From Flavobacteriales bacterium (GTDB lineage: Bacteria > Bacteroidota > Bacteroidia > Flavobacteriales_F > PHOS-HE28): a stretch of 64,000 nt of DNA. The stretch is from assembly GCA_016718655.1 (NCBI GenBank), contig JADKCV010000021.1, positions 1-64,000 of the forward strand. The letters run 5' to 3'. The notes beneath the pieces are model-generated. The model made no database searches and was not told the origin of the DNA. It was given only the letters and a program-made list of their open reading frames with translations. The position numbers were made by a program, and so were the translations under genes. Of the stretch, positions 31,033 to 40,221 are shown one piece after another (position 1 is the first letter of the stretch; each line of letters opens with the position of its first letter).

Positions 31033-31608
31033 ATGAACTACCTCGGACACCTGTTCCTGAGCGGCGACGACCCATTGGTCATCGTGGGCAACTTCATGGC
31101 GGATGCGGTCAAGGGTGGTCGACTGGATCGGTTCCCGGCACAGGTGGTGAAAGGGATCCGCCTGCACCGGGCGATCGATTCGTTCACCGATACCCACCCG
31201 GCACAACGCGCGGGTAGGGAACGCGTTCGTGCCCACGCGGGACGTTACTCGGGGGTGGTGATGGACCTGTTCTTCGACCATCTTCTTGCCGAGCAATGGT
31301 CCAGGCTTCATGCCACACCGCTGCCGGAATTCGCATCCCGTATGTACACCTTGTTGAATGCCAACAAGGACAGCATGGACGAACGGACCCGGCAGATGCT
31401 CCACTACATGGCCAAAGGCGACTGGCTGACAGGTTATGCACGATTGGACGGTATCGGTCAAGCATTGGCCGGACTGGCGCGTCGCGTTCCCGAAGGTCAT
31501 GTGATGGTGGGAGCGGAGACGGTACTGGCGGAGCATATTGCCGACTATCGCGAGGAATTCATGGGATTCATAGCGGATATCGCCGTCCATACAGCACCCA
31601 TGCGATGA
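31033..31608 (+). CDS. acpH: ACP phosphodiesterase (AcpH/DUF479 family)
   Basis: 191 residues. The family opening MNYLGHLFLSGDDPLVIVGNFMADAVKG and HRAIDSFTDTHP, with the metal-binding His/Asp residues, are present, as is the later MDLFFDHLLAEQW. AcpH removes the phosphopantetheine arm from acyl carrier protein; many Bacteroidota members are annotated only by similarity. ATG 31033 starts at the family N-terminus; the open frame to 30835 is non-coding-like. The stop overlaps the mltF-like start (ATGA), so the two are coupled. TACCTTGC nine bases before the ATG may be the promoter box. Confidence 0.85.
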   Translation: MNYLGHLFLSGDDPLVIVGNFMADAVKGGRLDRFPAQVVKGIRLHRAIDSFTDTHPAQRAGRERVRAHAGRYSGVVMDLFFDHLLAEQWSRLHATPLPEFASRMYTLLNANKDSMDERTRQMLHYMAKGDWLTGYARLDGIGQALAGLARRVPEGHVMVGAETVLAEHIADYREEFMGFIADIAVHTAPMR

Positions 31609-33068
31609 AGGACCGGAGGTTCCTACGGATGACCCTGTTCGGTCTCGCAGCTGCTTTGGTGGCCTTCGCCATCATTCGGTCACGGGCATTCGAACGGGAA
31701 CCGGGCCCACCCGTGCCCTGGGCCGAACCCTTCGTGGAGCGTGACCTACCTGAGGTCATGTCCGATACGTTGAGGGTACTGGTCATGCGTGATCCCCTCA
31801 TTTGGGAGAAGCGCCCCAAGGCGGTTTCCGGTTTGGAGTGGGAACTGCTCGAACGCATTGCCGACCGGTTGGATGTGCCGGTCATCGCGGTGGAGGTGCG
31901 ACACCCCGATAGCCTTTGGATGGCATTGCAACAGGGTAGGGGGGATATCATAGCCGCGCAGCTCACACCGCGAAAGGACCATCGTCGCTGGGTGCGTTTC
32001 ACGAGACCCTACCGGCATGTGGCGCCGGTCATGGCCATCATGAGGCGCGACCCCTTCCCGGCCAAGGGTAGGCCCACTTCCACCGTGAGGCCTGCGATGG
32101 ACAGCCTCATGCTCGGGTCCGCATCACCCTATCGCGATAGGCAGTATCGATTCAAGGAGGAGGTGTGCGTGGCCAAACATCCTGCATCCGATAGCACGCA
32201 TACTGCCGACGACCTGTTGAGGGACCTGGTATTGGGTCGGGTATCGGCTGTCGTGGTCACGGAGGCACATGCTGCCTTTGAGGCCGTGCGTCTCCCGCTG
32301 GTGGAGTTCAGTGGACCGATCGGATCCTCCCAACCGCTGAGCTTCGCTGTTCGCAAGAACGCACCAGCCCTCTTGAAGGCACTGAACGATGGACTTGACA
32401 CGGATGAGCGCAATGGGGCACTGGAACAGTTGTTCAAAGGATACAAGGCGGCGAAGAAGCCCACCACGGGTCCTATTCGTTCCAAGCGCGCCATACCGGT
32501 CAACGGCGACAGCATTTCGCCCTATGACAATGCCTTTCGTTCCTATGCAGGTGAACTTACATGGGACTGGCACCTCCTGGTGGCCATGGCGTACAAGGAA
32601 TCGCGTTTCGACAGTACGGCCGTCAGCACCAAAGGAGCACATGGTATCATGCAGCTGATGCCCAGGACGGCGGAGCGGCTAGGGGTGGATAGCAGCCATG
32701 CGGTGGAAGCACACATCGGGGCGGCGGTACGCTTTGTCAATAAGCTGGATACACTATGGCGGCGCGCGGTGCCCGATCCCGAACAGCGGTTGCGGTTCGT
32801 GTTGGCCTCCTACAATGCAGGCCCAGGCCATGTCATCGATGCACAACGGTTGGCCGAACAGTTGGGCCTCGATCCACAGCGGTGGGAGCATCATGTGGAA
32901 CGTGCCGTGCTGTTGCTCGCTCGACCCCACTATTACATGCGCCCTGGCATACGCAATGGTTATTGCAACGGGGCCCAGGTCTTCCACTATGTGCGTGACG
33001 TGGTCTCCCTCTATCGGGAATTGGAACGCGATGTCCCCAAGGCCGATGCGCGACCCGTGAAGCCTTGA
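31605..33068 (+). CDS. mltF: MltF-like membrane-bound lytic murein transglycosylase
   Basis: 487 residues. A single N-terminal membrane span (LFGLAAALVAFAIIRS), a periplasmic solute-binding (SBP_bac_3-like) domain at about 55-300 (LRVLVMRDPLIW, MALQQGRGDIIAAQLTPRKD), and a C-terminal SLT lysozyme-like domain (about 315-460): MAYKESRFDSTAVS with the catalytic Glu, GAHGIMQLMPRTAERLG, FVLASYNAGPGHV. The enzyme cleaves the glycan strands of peptidoglycan, releasing 1,6-anhydro ends. The regulatory domain senses muropeptides in Pseudomonas. ATG 31605 overlaps the acpH stop. Its own stop comes just before the deiminase gene. Confidence 0.92.
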   Translation: MKDRRFLRMTLFGLAAALVAFAIIRSRAFEREPGPPVPWAEPFVERDLPEVMSDTLRVLVMRDPLIWEKRPKAVSGLEWELLERIADRLDVPVIAVEVRHPDSLWMALQQGRGDIIAAQLTPRKDHRRWVRFTRPYRHVAPVMAIMRRDPFPAKGRPTSTVRPAMDSLMLGSASPYRDRQYRFKEEVCVAKHPASDSTHTADDLLRDLVLGRVSAVVVTEAHAAFEAVRLPLVEFSGPIGSSQPLSFAVRKNAPALLKALNDGLDTDERNGALEQLFKGYKAAKKPTTGPIRSKRAIPVNGDSISPYDNAFRSYAGELTWDWHLLVAMAYKESRFDSTAVSTKGAHGIMQLMPRTAERLGVDSSHAVEAHIGAAVRFVNKLDTLWRRAVPDPEQRLRFVLASYNAGPGHVIDAQRLAEQLGLDPQRWEHHVERAVLLLARPHYYMRPGIRNGYCNGAQVFHYVRDVVSLYRELERDVPKADARPVKP

Positions 33069-33121
33069 TCCGAGTGGTCGGGCGGGTCGCCTCTCGCCAA
33101 GCACATAACTTGCATCCGCAC

Positions 33122-34912
33122 ATGCACACATCATCCATGCTCCGGTCCTTCTCCATCCTAGCGGTCGCCATCGTGAGCGTCCCCCCTCTTTTCGCTCAGG
33201 ACCTGCCCATAGGTCTTGCACCACATGAGCTCCCCTTGATCAGGGAGTACCGCGATACCAGGGCAGGGCAAGCCCGCGGCATCACCACGCCCCCTGCGTT
33301 CCCTGTGCGGACCATGGCCGAGTGGGAGGAGGTGCAGAGTGTGGTCATCACGTGGGCGAGCTACACGGGTATCCTGAAGCAGATCGTACGTGCTGCAAAG
33401 GAGGAGTGCGAGGTCATCATCGTATGCCAGGACCCATCCGAGGTCACATCGGTGCTGCTCAACGGTAGCTACGGCGGTCCCCTGTCCGATCTGGACGGTA
33501 TCACCTTCCTGGAGGCCGATTACAACAGCATCTGGGTACGGGATTTCGGGCCGGAGACCATCTATGCCAATGAGGTCGATTCGCTCTTCCTGTTGGATTG
33601 GATCTACAATCGCCCACGTCCGGAGGATGATGCGCTCAGTGATGCGCTGGGCACAGCCAAAGGGATCGAAGTGTTCAGCACGTCACAAGCGCCTTATGAC
33701 CTGGTGCATACCGGAGGGAACTTCATGAGCGACGGTTTTGGAACGGCGTTCAGCAGTGAGCTGGTGCTGGAGGAGAACGGCCCGATCGGTGAATTCAACC
33801 AGACCAGTCGTGATGAGGCCGGCGTGGACCAGATGATGCAGCAGTTCATGGGTATCGTTCCGGGTCGCTATGTGAAGATGCAGCAGTTGCTGTACGACAA
33901 TATCAACCACATCGACATGCATATGAAGCTGATCGATGAGGAGACCCTGCTCGTGGGTGAGTTCCCGCTGGGACAGAGCGACGGCCCGCGCATCGAGGCC
34001 AATCTGCAAGGCATCATCAACGATGTTCCTTCCGTGTTCGGCGATCCCTATCGGGTCGTGCGCGTGCCCATGCCGCCCAGTACGAGCGGTGGGCTCCCCC
34101 CGAATGCCAGTTACCGCACCTATGCCAATAATGTCTTCATCAATGGGACAGTGCTCGTTCCCACCTACCGCACGGAGTATGACACCACCGGTCTACGGAT
34201 CCTGCGCGAGGCACTGCCTGGGTACAACGTGGTCGGCATCGATTGTGATGAGCAGGCACAGAATATCATCAGCGCAAGTGGTGCCATCCATTGCATCACC
34301 AAGTGTATCGGTGTTCCCGATCCGTTGCTGATCCGCCATCAGCGGCTGGCGGATACCTACAACACTGTGGATCCGTATCCCGTGGAGGCCTACATCCGGC
34401 ATAAGAGCGGCATCGCATCGGCACAGGTGTACTGGACCATCGATACCCTGCTGGGTTATTCTCCGGTCCCGATGACCGCCACGGAAGGTGATGTCTGGAC
34501 CGCTGCACTTCCAGCGCAGCCTGCGGGCTCCGTGGTGTACTACTACATCGAGGCCACTGCCAATGCAGGCAAGGTCCAAGTGCGTCCGCTTGTCGCACCG
34601 CAGGGTTGGTGGCGTTTCAACGTGCTTGATCTGAATACTTCGGTCGGGCCGATCGCAAGCACAGTGGTGGTCGATGTGTTCCCCAATCCGACCTCCTCGT
34701 TAGTGATGGTCACGCTCGATGGTCCCGGCGCGCACACCGCCGAGGTCGACCTGGTCGATGTGCTTGGACGTTCAGTGAAGGTCCTGCATCGTGGTCCCGT
34801 CCATGCTGATCGGCGCGTGTTCGCTGATCTCAGCAGCGTGCCATCCGGCAGCTACCTGGTCATCGTGAAGAGCCAAGGTGCGCGTGCGGTCAGGCCGTTG
34901 GTCAAGAATTGA
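33122..34912 (+). CDS. Peptidylarginine/agmatine deiminase-family protein with Ig-like and T9SS sorting domains (PPAD-like layout)
   Basis: 596 residues. Signal peptide (SFSILAVAIVSVPPLFAQ), PAD_porph catalytic domain (about 60-420), an Ig-like sandwich (VEAYIRHKSGIASAQVYW to WWRFNVLD) and a C-terminal sorting domain (VDVFPNPTSSLVMV ... PSGSYLVIVKSQG). Expected active-site residues can be seen: Asp in IWVRDFGP (about 138), HTGGNFM (about 196), His and Asp in HIDM (about 262) and the nucleophile Cys391 in AIHCITK. Cytoplasmic agmatine deiminases lack the signal, the Ig-like domain and the CTD; this order is that of Porphyromonas PPAD, which converts C-terminal arginines of proteins to citrulline. 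The substrate here is unknown. TAACTTGC at 33106 is a possible promoter box. An ATG at 33137 is an alternative start. Confidence 0.88.
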   Translation: MHTSSMLRSFSILAVAIVSVPPLFAQDLPIGLAPHELPLIREYRDTRAGQARGITTPPAFPVRTMAEWEEVQSVVITWASYTGILKQIVRAAKEECEVIIVCQDPSEVTSVLLNGSYGGPLSDLDGITFLEADYNSIWVRDFGPETIYANEVDSLFLLDWIYNRPRPEDDALSDALGTAKGIEVFSTSQAPYDLVHTGGNFMSDGFGTAFSSELVLEENGPIGEFNQTSRDEAGVDQMMQQFMGIVPGRYVKMQQLLYDNINHIDMHMKLIDEETLLVGEFPLGQSDGPRIEANLQGIINDVPSVFGDPYRVVRVPMPPSTSGGLPPNASYRTYANNVFINGTVLVPTYRTEYDTTGLRILREALPGYNVVGIDCDEQAQNIISASGAIHCITKCIGVPDPLLIRHQRLADTYNTVDPYPVEAYIRHKSGIASAQVYWTIDTLLGYSPVPMTATEGDVWTAALPAQPAGSVVYYYIEATANAGKVQVRPLVAPQGWWRFNVLDLNTSVGPIASTVVVDVFPNPTSSLVMVTLDGPGAHTAEVDLVDVLGRSVKVLHRGPVHADRRVFADLSSVPSGSYLVIVKSQGARAVRPLVKN

Positions 34913-34921
34913 TCGGCCCAC

Positions 34922-34972
34922 GTGTGTGAATGGGAAAGCCCGGACCTTGTCCGGGCTTTCCCATTCACACAC
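34922..34972. terminator. Bidirectional terminator, 23-base perfect stem
   Basis: A perfect 23-base inverted repeat (GTGTGTGAATGGGAAAGCCC... and its complement) with the 5-base loop CCTTG, squeezed between two convergent T9SS-cargo genes. AAAG/CTTT within the stem gives U-runs for both directions. Confidence 0.85.
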
Positions 34973-34982
34973 GCCGACAGCA

Positions 34983-37145
34983 CTAATCGGCTTTCACGAA
35001 TCGGCCGAGATAGCGGCCGGTGCCGTCTTGCAAGAGATAGGTGCCAGTGGATAGGTGGTACACATCCATCGAGACCTGGTCCATACCGTTCACGGAATGT
35101 TCACCCAGGTTACGGCCCTGTGCATCGACAATTCGCAAGGTCTGGATCGTGCTCGTCCCATTGATCCGTAGCACATCCGTCACAGGTACAGGGGAGAGGG
35201 TAACGGTGGGGGACGTGGAAGGACCGTGGATGGCCGTATTGATGTCCGATTCGATGCAAAGTGAGAAGGTGCCGGCTTGGGGACCGCCCCCGTTCCATGC
35301 GCGGATCAGGAAGTCCGTGTTCGCTGGAAGACCGGCCACGTTGATGGGGTCGGTCACCTCCGTCCAACACGCGATGTAGGTCAGTTCCGCACAACTCGTA
35401 TACAAGGCCAGGTTCACCACCTCAGCGGTAAGGGCTTCGGCCTGGATGCTGATGCTGGTTGCGAAACCGGAATTGAACGAGTACCAGAGATCGATGATGG
35501 GCGCGAACGGGTCGCACTCCGGATTCGGTACCGGTGAACCATAGGCACAGGTGTTGTCACCGGTGCTTGCTTCGCAACCACCGATGGGCTGTATCGCGAG
35601 TAGGGTGGCCACGGCGCATTCATCGTTCTCGGCGATGTCGCAACCAGGTGCGCACGTTACGCTCAACGTGAACGTCCCTTGCGCTTGTTGGTATCCATGC
35701 ACCAGTACGAGGTATTCAGTGCCGATCGTGCTTGGGAAGATCACCTGGCTGCTATTGCCGGCACAACCCGGAGAGTCATCATTGCCGCCGACACAGGTCA
35801 ACGCCTCGCACCCACCGGTGAACACACTGATCTTGCTGTCGAAGTTGGTGGCCCCGCAGGTGGCCATGGTGATCGTCTCACCGGTACCGATGAAGCTGTA
35901 CCAAACACCCTTGGTGGTGATGTTGGAAGGGCCACAGGTCGGGCCTTCCGGCACCAGACCCAAGGTGGTGTTGCCGTCCAGACCTGCCCCACAGGTCAAC
36001 GGGAGGGCGTTGCTGCAAAGCGCGTTCGCTGCCAGTGCCTCTTCCACCGTGGTGAAAGCTAAGGGACCCACCGGGGTGCTCAGGTCCCCGTTCCCGCAAT
36101 CCAACGTGATGTACACTTCGTATTCCGTGGCCAGGGTGAGTCCTGTGATCGTGAGCGGTGGACCATCCGTGCCGCTGATACCGGTGACCACGGTACCCGT
36201 TCCCGGCGTGAAGCCCAAGGGTCCGTATTCCACGGAAAAGGTCGAACCCGGCTCGTTGGAGGTCCAATCCAACGTGGCGAACACATCGTATGCCACCACG
36301 TTCACGTTCGTGGGAGTTCCGCAGGTCTGGCAGGACCGGACCAGATCGAACGTGCCGGTGGCGCCATTATAGCCTTGCACCAAGGCATGATAGGTGGCTC
36401 CGATCTCTGTCTCGAAGGTCACTGTGGAGCACGTGCCGAGCCCGGGGGTGTCGTCGTTCCCGATCACGCAGGTCAACGCACCGCATTCGCCTGAATACAC
36501 GTTGATCTTGCTGTCATAGCTCGGGGACGGGCAGGTGCTGAGCGTTACCTGGTCGCCATCACCGGCGAAGGTGAACCAGACTCCCGGCGCGGAAATGGAG
36601 GTCCCGCATTCATCCACCTGATCATCGGTGGAACCGGTGGTGGTTCCTGGAATGGTCTGGCCACACGCGATCGCTGCAGCCCCTTCACACAGATCGGGCG
36701 AAAGTTCCAAGCAGGCCACGCTGAGCAGGAAGGTACCGGTAAGCGCGTTGTACCCTTGAACGAGTATGTGGTAAGTGATATCCGCAGTGGCGGCGAATGA
36801 CGTGGTGGAGCCCAGTTCACAGGCATCATCATTACCGGTAACGCAGACCAGGGCATCACACGTGCCCTGGTACACATTGATCTTGGTGTCGTAGTCGAAT
36901 GCAGCACAGGTGCTCAGCGTGATCTGGCCGGCCACGCCTTCCAGCCTGTACCACACGCCGGGCGCCGTGATACCGGTGACACAGTCCTCCACCGCATCGG
37001 CCGTGGCATCCACGGTGGTCCCTGAATAACTGTTGCCGCAGGTGACCGGGATGGCATCCGCACATTGATCGTTCAACGGCGCTTGGCCATGTGCGGTGAG
37101 GTATCCGAGGAACAGTGTTGGAAGGAGTAGTAGCGTTCTGGTCAT
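34983..37145 (-). CDS. Secreted multi-module beta-sandwich protein with Fn3-like and T9SS sorting domains
   Basis: 720 residues. Signal peptide (LLLLPTLFLGYLTAHGQ), two cysteine modules (about 22-147 and 148-270; motifs NDQCADAIPVTCG, APGVWYRL, TLSTC, KINVY-GxC-ALxCVxGND, YHxLVQGYN), an Fn3-like domain (about 275-365: ATLDWTSNEPGSTFSVEYG), two further modules (about 372-490 and 500-630) and a sorting domain (TLSPVPVTDVLRING ... LSTGTYLLQDGTG). No enzymatic motif is visible. The modules are PPC-like and distantly like those of the 26000 protein, but the repeat signature differs. TACCTTTC at 37165-37172 suits a promoter. It shares the terminator at 34922-34972 with the deiminase gene. Confidence 0.82.
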   Translation of the reverse strand: MTRTLLLLPTLFLGYLTAHGQAPLNDQCADAIPVTCGNSYSGTTVDATADAVEDCVTGITAPGVWYRLEGVAGQITLSTCAAFDYDTKINVYQGTCDALVCVTGNDDACELGSTTSFAATADITYHILVQGYNALTGTFLLSVACLELSPDLCEGAAAIACGQTIPGTTTGSTDDQVDECGTSISAPGVWFTFAGDGDQVTLSTCPSPSYDSKINVYSGECGALTCVIGNDDTPGLGTCSTVTFETEIGATYHALVQGYNGATGTFDLVRSCQTCGTPTNVNVVAYDVFATLDWTSNEPGSTFSVEYGPLGFTPGTGTVVTGISGTDGPPLTITGLTLATEYEVYITLDCGNGDLSTPVGPLAFTTVEEALAANALCSNALPLTCGAGLDGNTTLGLVPEGPTCGPSNITTKGVWYSFIGTGETITMATCGATNFDSKISVFTGGCEALTCVGGNDDSPGCAGNSSQVIFPSTIGTEYLVLVHGYQQAQGTFTLSVTCAPGCDIAENDECAVATLLAIQPIGGCEASTGDNTCAYGSPVPNPECDPFAPIIDLWYSFNSGFATSISIQAEALTAEVVNLALYTSCAELTYIACWTEVTDPINVAGLPANTDFLIRAWNGGGPQAGTFSLCIESDINTAIHGPSTSPTVTLSPVPVTDVLRINGTSTIQTLRIVDAQGRNLGEHSVNGMDQVSMDVYHLSTGTYLLQDGTGRYLGRFVKAD

Positions 37146-37164
37146 GAGGGTCGGATTGACCGTG

Positions 37165-37172
37165 GAAAGGTA
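37165..37172 (-). promoter_or_regulatory. -7 box candidate of gene 34983-37145
   Basis: TACCTTTC on the minus strand, 19 bases before the ATG at 37145; close to TAnnTTTG. Confidence 0.4.
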
Positions 37173-37209
37173 GCGAATGGGTGGGGCAGGGCAGGCCGGA
37201 CCCGGGTAT

Positions 37210-37965
37210 TCACTTCCTGCGGGTCTTCATGCGATCGGCATCCTCATGGAAATAGTACCGCAGATCGACCGTGAGGTAACTCCCATCCAGCGTTCCGCGC
37301 ATCGTGTACGGGAAGAAGTTCTGAGCGTAGTAGGTCAGGTCCGCCACGGCGATGGATCCGAACGGCCGATGGAAGCTGGCCCCCAGGTAGAAATATCCTG
37401 AACCCTCGGTGCGGTACTCCACCCCCAGGTTGGCCAACGTGGCGAACTGGGCCCAGTCGTTCCGGAACACGTAGATCCGGCCCCGCTCCACATCCTTCTG
37501 CACGTCGCTCGGGTATGCATCGAAGGAGAATCCCAGCGCTGCGTTCATCCACATCCGTTCTCCCAAACGGATATAGGCCAAAGCGGCCACCGGTACCTCG
37601 TATCCCACGTACCGGAATCGTTCCGATGCCGAGTAGCCATTGGTGTCGTTCACCAGCGAATAGCCATAGTTGCGTTGGATCTGGGAGATCCCGGTCTCGA
37701 ACGAGATGGTATTGCTCACACCCACGCGCACCGACATGCCGAAGGCATATCCTCCGGTGAGTTCGATGGCACCGGAAAGATGTACACGCTCCAGCGTGAT
37801 CTCAGGGTCGAAAAGGTCGAGGGGTACCACGGGCTTCACTTGTATGCCTAGCGTGGTCACTCCGGCTTGGGCTACAATGAGCGTGGGCACCAGGCTCCCG
37901 GTGAATAGCGATACGGCACAGAGGAACGGGTGCCATTCGAACGGGAGAAGGAAGCGTTGACGCAT
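37210..37965 (-). CDS. Outer-membrane beta-barrel protein
   Basis: 251 residues. Signal peptide (FLCAVSLFTGSLVPTLIVAQ) and alternating amphipathic strands such as GAIELTGGYAFGMSVRVGVS, SFETGISQIQRNYGYS, VPVAALAYIRLG and FYLGASFHRPFG, ending SYLTVDLRYYFHE. This is the pattern of small 8- to 10-strand Bacteroidota porin-like or PorT-like barrels; no specific family recognised. The ATG at 37965 overlaps by one base the TGA of the M23 peptidase, so the two are co-translated. Its function may concern envelope assembly, inferred only from this pairing. Confidence 0.75.
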   Translation of the reverse strand: MRQRFLLPFEWHPFLCAVSLFTGSLVPTLIVAQAGVTTLGIQVKPVVPLDLFDPEITLERVHLSGAIELTGGYAFGMSVRVGVSNTISFETGISQIQRNYGYSLVNDTNGYSASERFRYVGYEVPVAALAYIRLGERMWMNAALGFSFDAYPSDVQKDVERGRIYVFRNDWAQFATLANLGVEYRTEGSGYFYLGASFHRPFGSIAVADLTYYAQNFFPYTMRGTLDGSYLTVDLRYYFHEDADRMKTRRK

Positions 37966-39107
37966 CACTGGTCCTTGTCTCGGCCGACGACGAGTTCCTG
38001 ACCCACGGAAAGACGGGTCCTGCGACCGATACCGTTCAAGGAGCACAGGTCGTCCACGCTGGTTCCGTAACGATCAGCGATAGCCTGAAGGTGTTCACCC
38101 CGCTGCACCACATGGGTATTGGCATCGCGGGGGAACGCGACGAAAGACCACCGGGTGCGCTTCAGGACGAATTCATTGGTGGTCAATGCACCCGAGGAAA
38201 GGTCCAAGAACCGTAAGGGGTCTATGGGCAAACCTTTGAAGCGCACTTCCAAATGAAGGTGAGGGCCCGTGCTTCGACCCGTGTTGCCCCCTGTACCGAT
38301 GACCGTGCCGGCGTCCACCTCCATGCCGATACCGACCTTGATGCGGTGCAAGTGGGCGTAGTAGGTCTCCAATCCATTGAAGTGGCGGATCACCACCAGT
38401 CTGCCATAGCTACCGAACGAATTGGCGAAGCGCACCACACCTGGGAACATGGCCCTGACCGGTTCCCCTGTGCGCAGGTCCAGGTCGATCCCGTTATGGG
38501 CTCGTCCATTGCGCCACCCGAACCGGGAGGTGAGGACCCCGGGTACCGGTAATGCCATCCCACAACCATCCATTTCCTTGGTCAGAATGAGATGGGCCAT
38601 GCTATCTCCGGCCGAGAGTTCAGGGCCATAGGCATTGGCGTTGGATACATCCCAGGTCTTGTACAGGTCATGGCAGGGTATGGCTCCGTCCACCGACCAG
38701 CCTACCGGATGACTGTGTTCCATTTCATCCTGGGTGGGTGCGGTACGGGCACTCAGAGCGACCTCGTTGATGAGCGCATACGGTACATCATCCAAGGCGA
38801 ACAGTGAATCGACCAAGGTGGACACGTCGTTCTCCTTCATGCCACGGATCCGGCGGAACAACGCCAGGTCGCGAAGCCGGTCCTCCGAGGCATCGGGCAG
38901 TGAACAAAGACTATCCCACAGGCACGACAAGGCATCGTCGCTCAAGTACAGGTCATCCTCGAACAATCGGCCATCCCCATAAAGCACCGTGGCCTCCACC
39001 ACCTCGCCTGCGGGACCCTGTCCAGCCGAGGTCAACGTCAGCGAACACAGCACCGTCGCCATGACCGCGGCTAGCCACGGGAGAGGGGACTTGATCGGGG
39101 TGCTCAT
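37965..39107 (-). CDS. M23 zinc peptidase with LysM domain
   Basis: 380 residues. Signal peptide (LAAVMATVLCSLTLTSAGQ), an N-terminal helical region, the peptidase M23 domain (about 205-300) with RNGRAHNGIDLDL (HxxxD zinc ligands), YYAHLHRI and GPHLHLEVRF, then a LysM peptidoglycan-binding domain (about 330-375: THVVQRGEHLQAIADRYGTSVDDLCSLNG). The order peptidase-then-LysM is the reverse of the commonest arrangement. It should cut or bind peptide cross-links of peptidoglycan; the zinc ligands are intact, so it is probably active and not a degenerate NlpD/EnvC type. It is followed without gap by an outer-membrane barrel gene. Confidence 0.9.
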   Translation of the reverse strand: MSTPIKSPLPWLAAVMATVLCSLTLTSAGQGPAGEVVEATVLYGDGRLFEDDLYLSDDALSCLWDSLCSLPDASEDRLRDLALFRRIRGMKENDVSTLVDSLFALDDVPYALINEVALSARTAPTQDEMEHSHPVGWSVDGAIPCHDLYKTWDVSNANAYGPELSAGDSMAHLILTKEMDGCGMALPVPGVLTSRFGWRNGRAHNGIDLDLRTGEPVRAMFPGVVRFANSFGSYGRLVVIRHFNGLETYYAHLHRIKVGIGMEVDAGTVIGTGGNTGRSTGPHLHLEVRFKGLPIDPLRFLDLSSGALTTNEFVLKRTRWSFVAFPRDANTHVVQRGEHLQAIADRYGTSVDDLCSLNGIGRRTRLSVGQELVVGRDKDQ

Positions 39108-39203
39108 CGATACATATATGACCTGAACGGACAGGAGGGGCGTGAAGATATCCGATCACCAGGAATGTTCGCCGAATGGGAATGGTCGACCGGGGTGTGG
39201 TCG

Positions 39204-39533
39204 TTATGAGGCCATGAAGTACCCCACCAGGGCCAATGTGACCAAGGCCCCCACACCGATCAGGACCAACCAGCGGAGGATACCGTCGGCAAGAAAGGGG
39301 GACCGGTGCCGGCCAAGTACGAGGTAGTTCGCTCGGACCGCCAGCTCCCGATGCCGCTGCTTCACGGCCACCAGGAAAGGAGGTTCCGAGGCTCCGTCGC
39401 TTTGATACGCGATGCCCACCTTGTCCAACTCGGAACGGAATTCAACGGACAGGTCGGACCGACCGAACCGGAAAACGATCCAGTTCGGGTCCTCCGGATG
39501 ATCGTCGTAATTGGTGATGTTCAGCAGGGCCAT
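39204..39533 (-). CDS. Small protein with C-terminal membrane anchor and putative DUF2007-like domain
   Basis: 109 residues. Soluble N-terminus (ALLNITNYDDHPEDPNWIVF, FRSELDKVGIAYQSDGASEPPFLVAVKQRHRELAVRANYL) and one C-terminal membrane span (WLVLIGVGALVTLALVGYFM). The core, in which a short alpha/beta unit follows position in protein and ends before a transmembrane helix, is reminiscent of small signal-transducing PII-like or DUF2007 proteins; the match is weak. The ATG at 39533 lies eight bases after the nitroreductase stop, so the two are likely one transcript. Confidence 0.6.
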   Translation of the reverse strand: MALLNITNYDDHPEDPNWIVFRFGRSDLSVEFRSELDKVGIAYQSDGASEPPFLVAVKQRHRELAVRANYLVLGRHRSPFLADGILRWLVLIGVGALVTLALVGYFMAS

Positions 39534-39540
39534 GGGTGCA

Positions 39541-40128
39541 TCATTGATCGGCCCAGCGCACCACCTGGTCCAAGGGACGCCGGTGGTTCTTCGGCCAAGG
39601 GATGGCGGGATATCCGATATGGAACAGACCGAGTGCCAGGTCATCGGGACCCAGTTCGAGGAGATCCCGCATATCGGCTCCTGTCATGGGTCCACCGGTC
39701 GCCCAGAAGCCGGCCAACCCATACGCTGTGCAGGTCAGATGCATGTTCTGTACCGCGCAAGCCATGGCCAACAGTTCATCGCGTTCGCTCACCTTGCGCA
39801 GTGGGTCACGCACCATGCCGATCGCCACCACCACCGCGCTTTGCAGCGGGCGAAGCGTCACGTTCTCGTATTTCCGCTGTAGGAACTTGTCCGGTGGGGT
39901 CGTGCGGGTATACACCTCACCCAGGAATTTCGAGAGCCGTTCGCGACCCGGGCCGGTGTACACGGTGAAACGCCACGGCTGCGTCATCCCATGGGTAGGC
40001 GCCCAAGTGGCATTGGTCAGGATCCGTTCCACCACCTCCCGGTGCACTTCCCGGCCGCTCTGGTCCTTGGGCTGGATGGAACGTCGGTGCTTGATCAGTT
40101 CGGTGATCTCGCTTACGCTGAATTTCAT
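39541..40128 (-). CDS. Nitroreductase-family flavoprotein
   Basis: 195 residues. Family motifs: the N-terminal FMN-phosphate-binding KHRRSIQPKD, ATWAPTHGMTQPWRFTVY, a central MACAVQNMHLTCTAYGLAGFW and the C-terminal HIGYPAIPWPKNHRRPLDQVV. Expected to be a homodimeric FMN enzyme reducing nitro compounds or quinones with NAD(P)H; the physiological substrate cannot be told. ATG 40128 is the family start and has TCTCTTTG exactly four bases upstream. It is divergent from the T9SS gene at 40222 with 93 bases between. Confidence 0.9.
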   Translation of the reverse strand: MKFSVSEITELIKHRRSIQPKDQSGREVHREVVERILTNATWAPTHGMTQPWRFTVYTGPGRERLSKFLGEVYTRTTPPDKFLQRKYENVTLRPLQSAVVVAIGMVRDPLRKVSERDELLAMACAVQNMHLTCTAYGLAGFWATGGPMTGADMRDLLELGPDDLALGLFHIGYPAIPWPKNHRRPLDQVVRWADQ

Positions 40129-40132
40129 GGTA

Positions 40133-40140
40133 CAAAGAGA
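40133..40140 (-). promoter_or_regulatory. -7-like box four bases before the nitroreductase
   Basis: Minus strand: TCTCTTTG-TACC-ATG. One base from TAnnTTTG, at the same four-base spacing as five other genes. Confidence 0.4.
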
Positions 40141-40221
40141 AACGATCCTTTCCACCCCCGGGCAGCGTTCCTGTCGCCGTTGCCGTCTTACCTTCACCGA
40201 CCGATACTGAACACCAGCACC

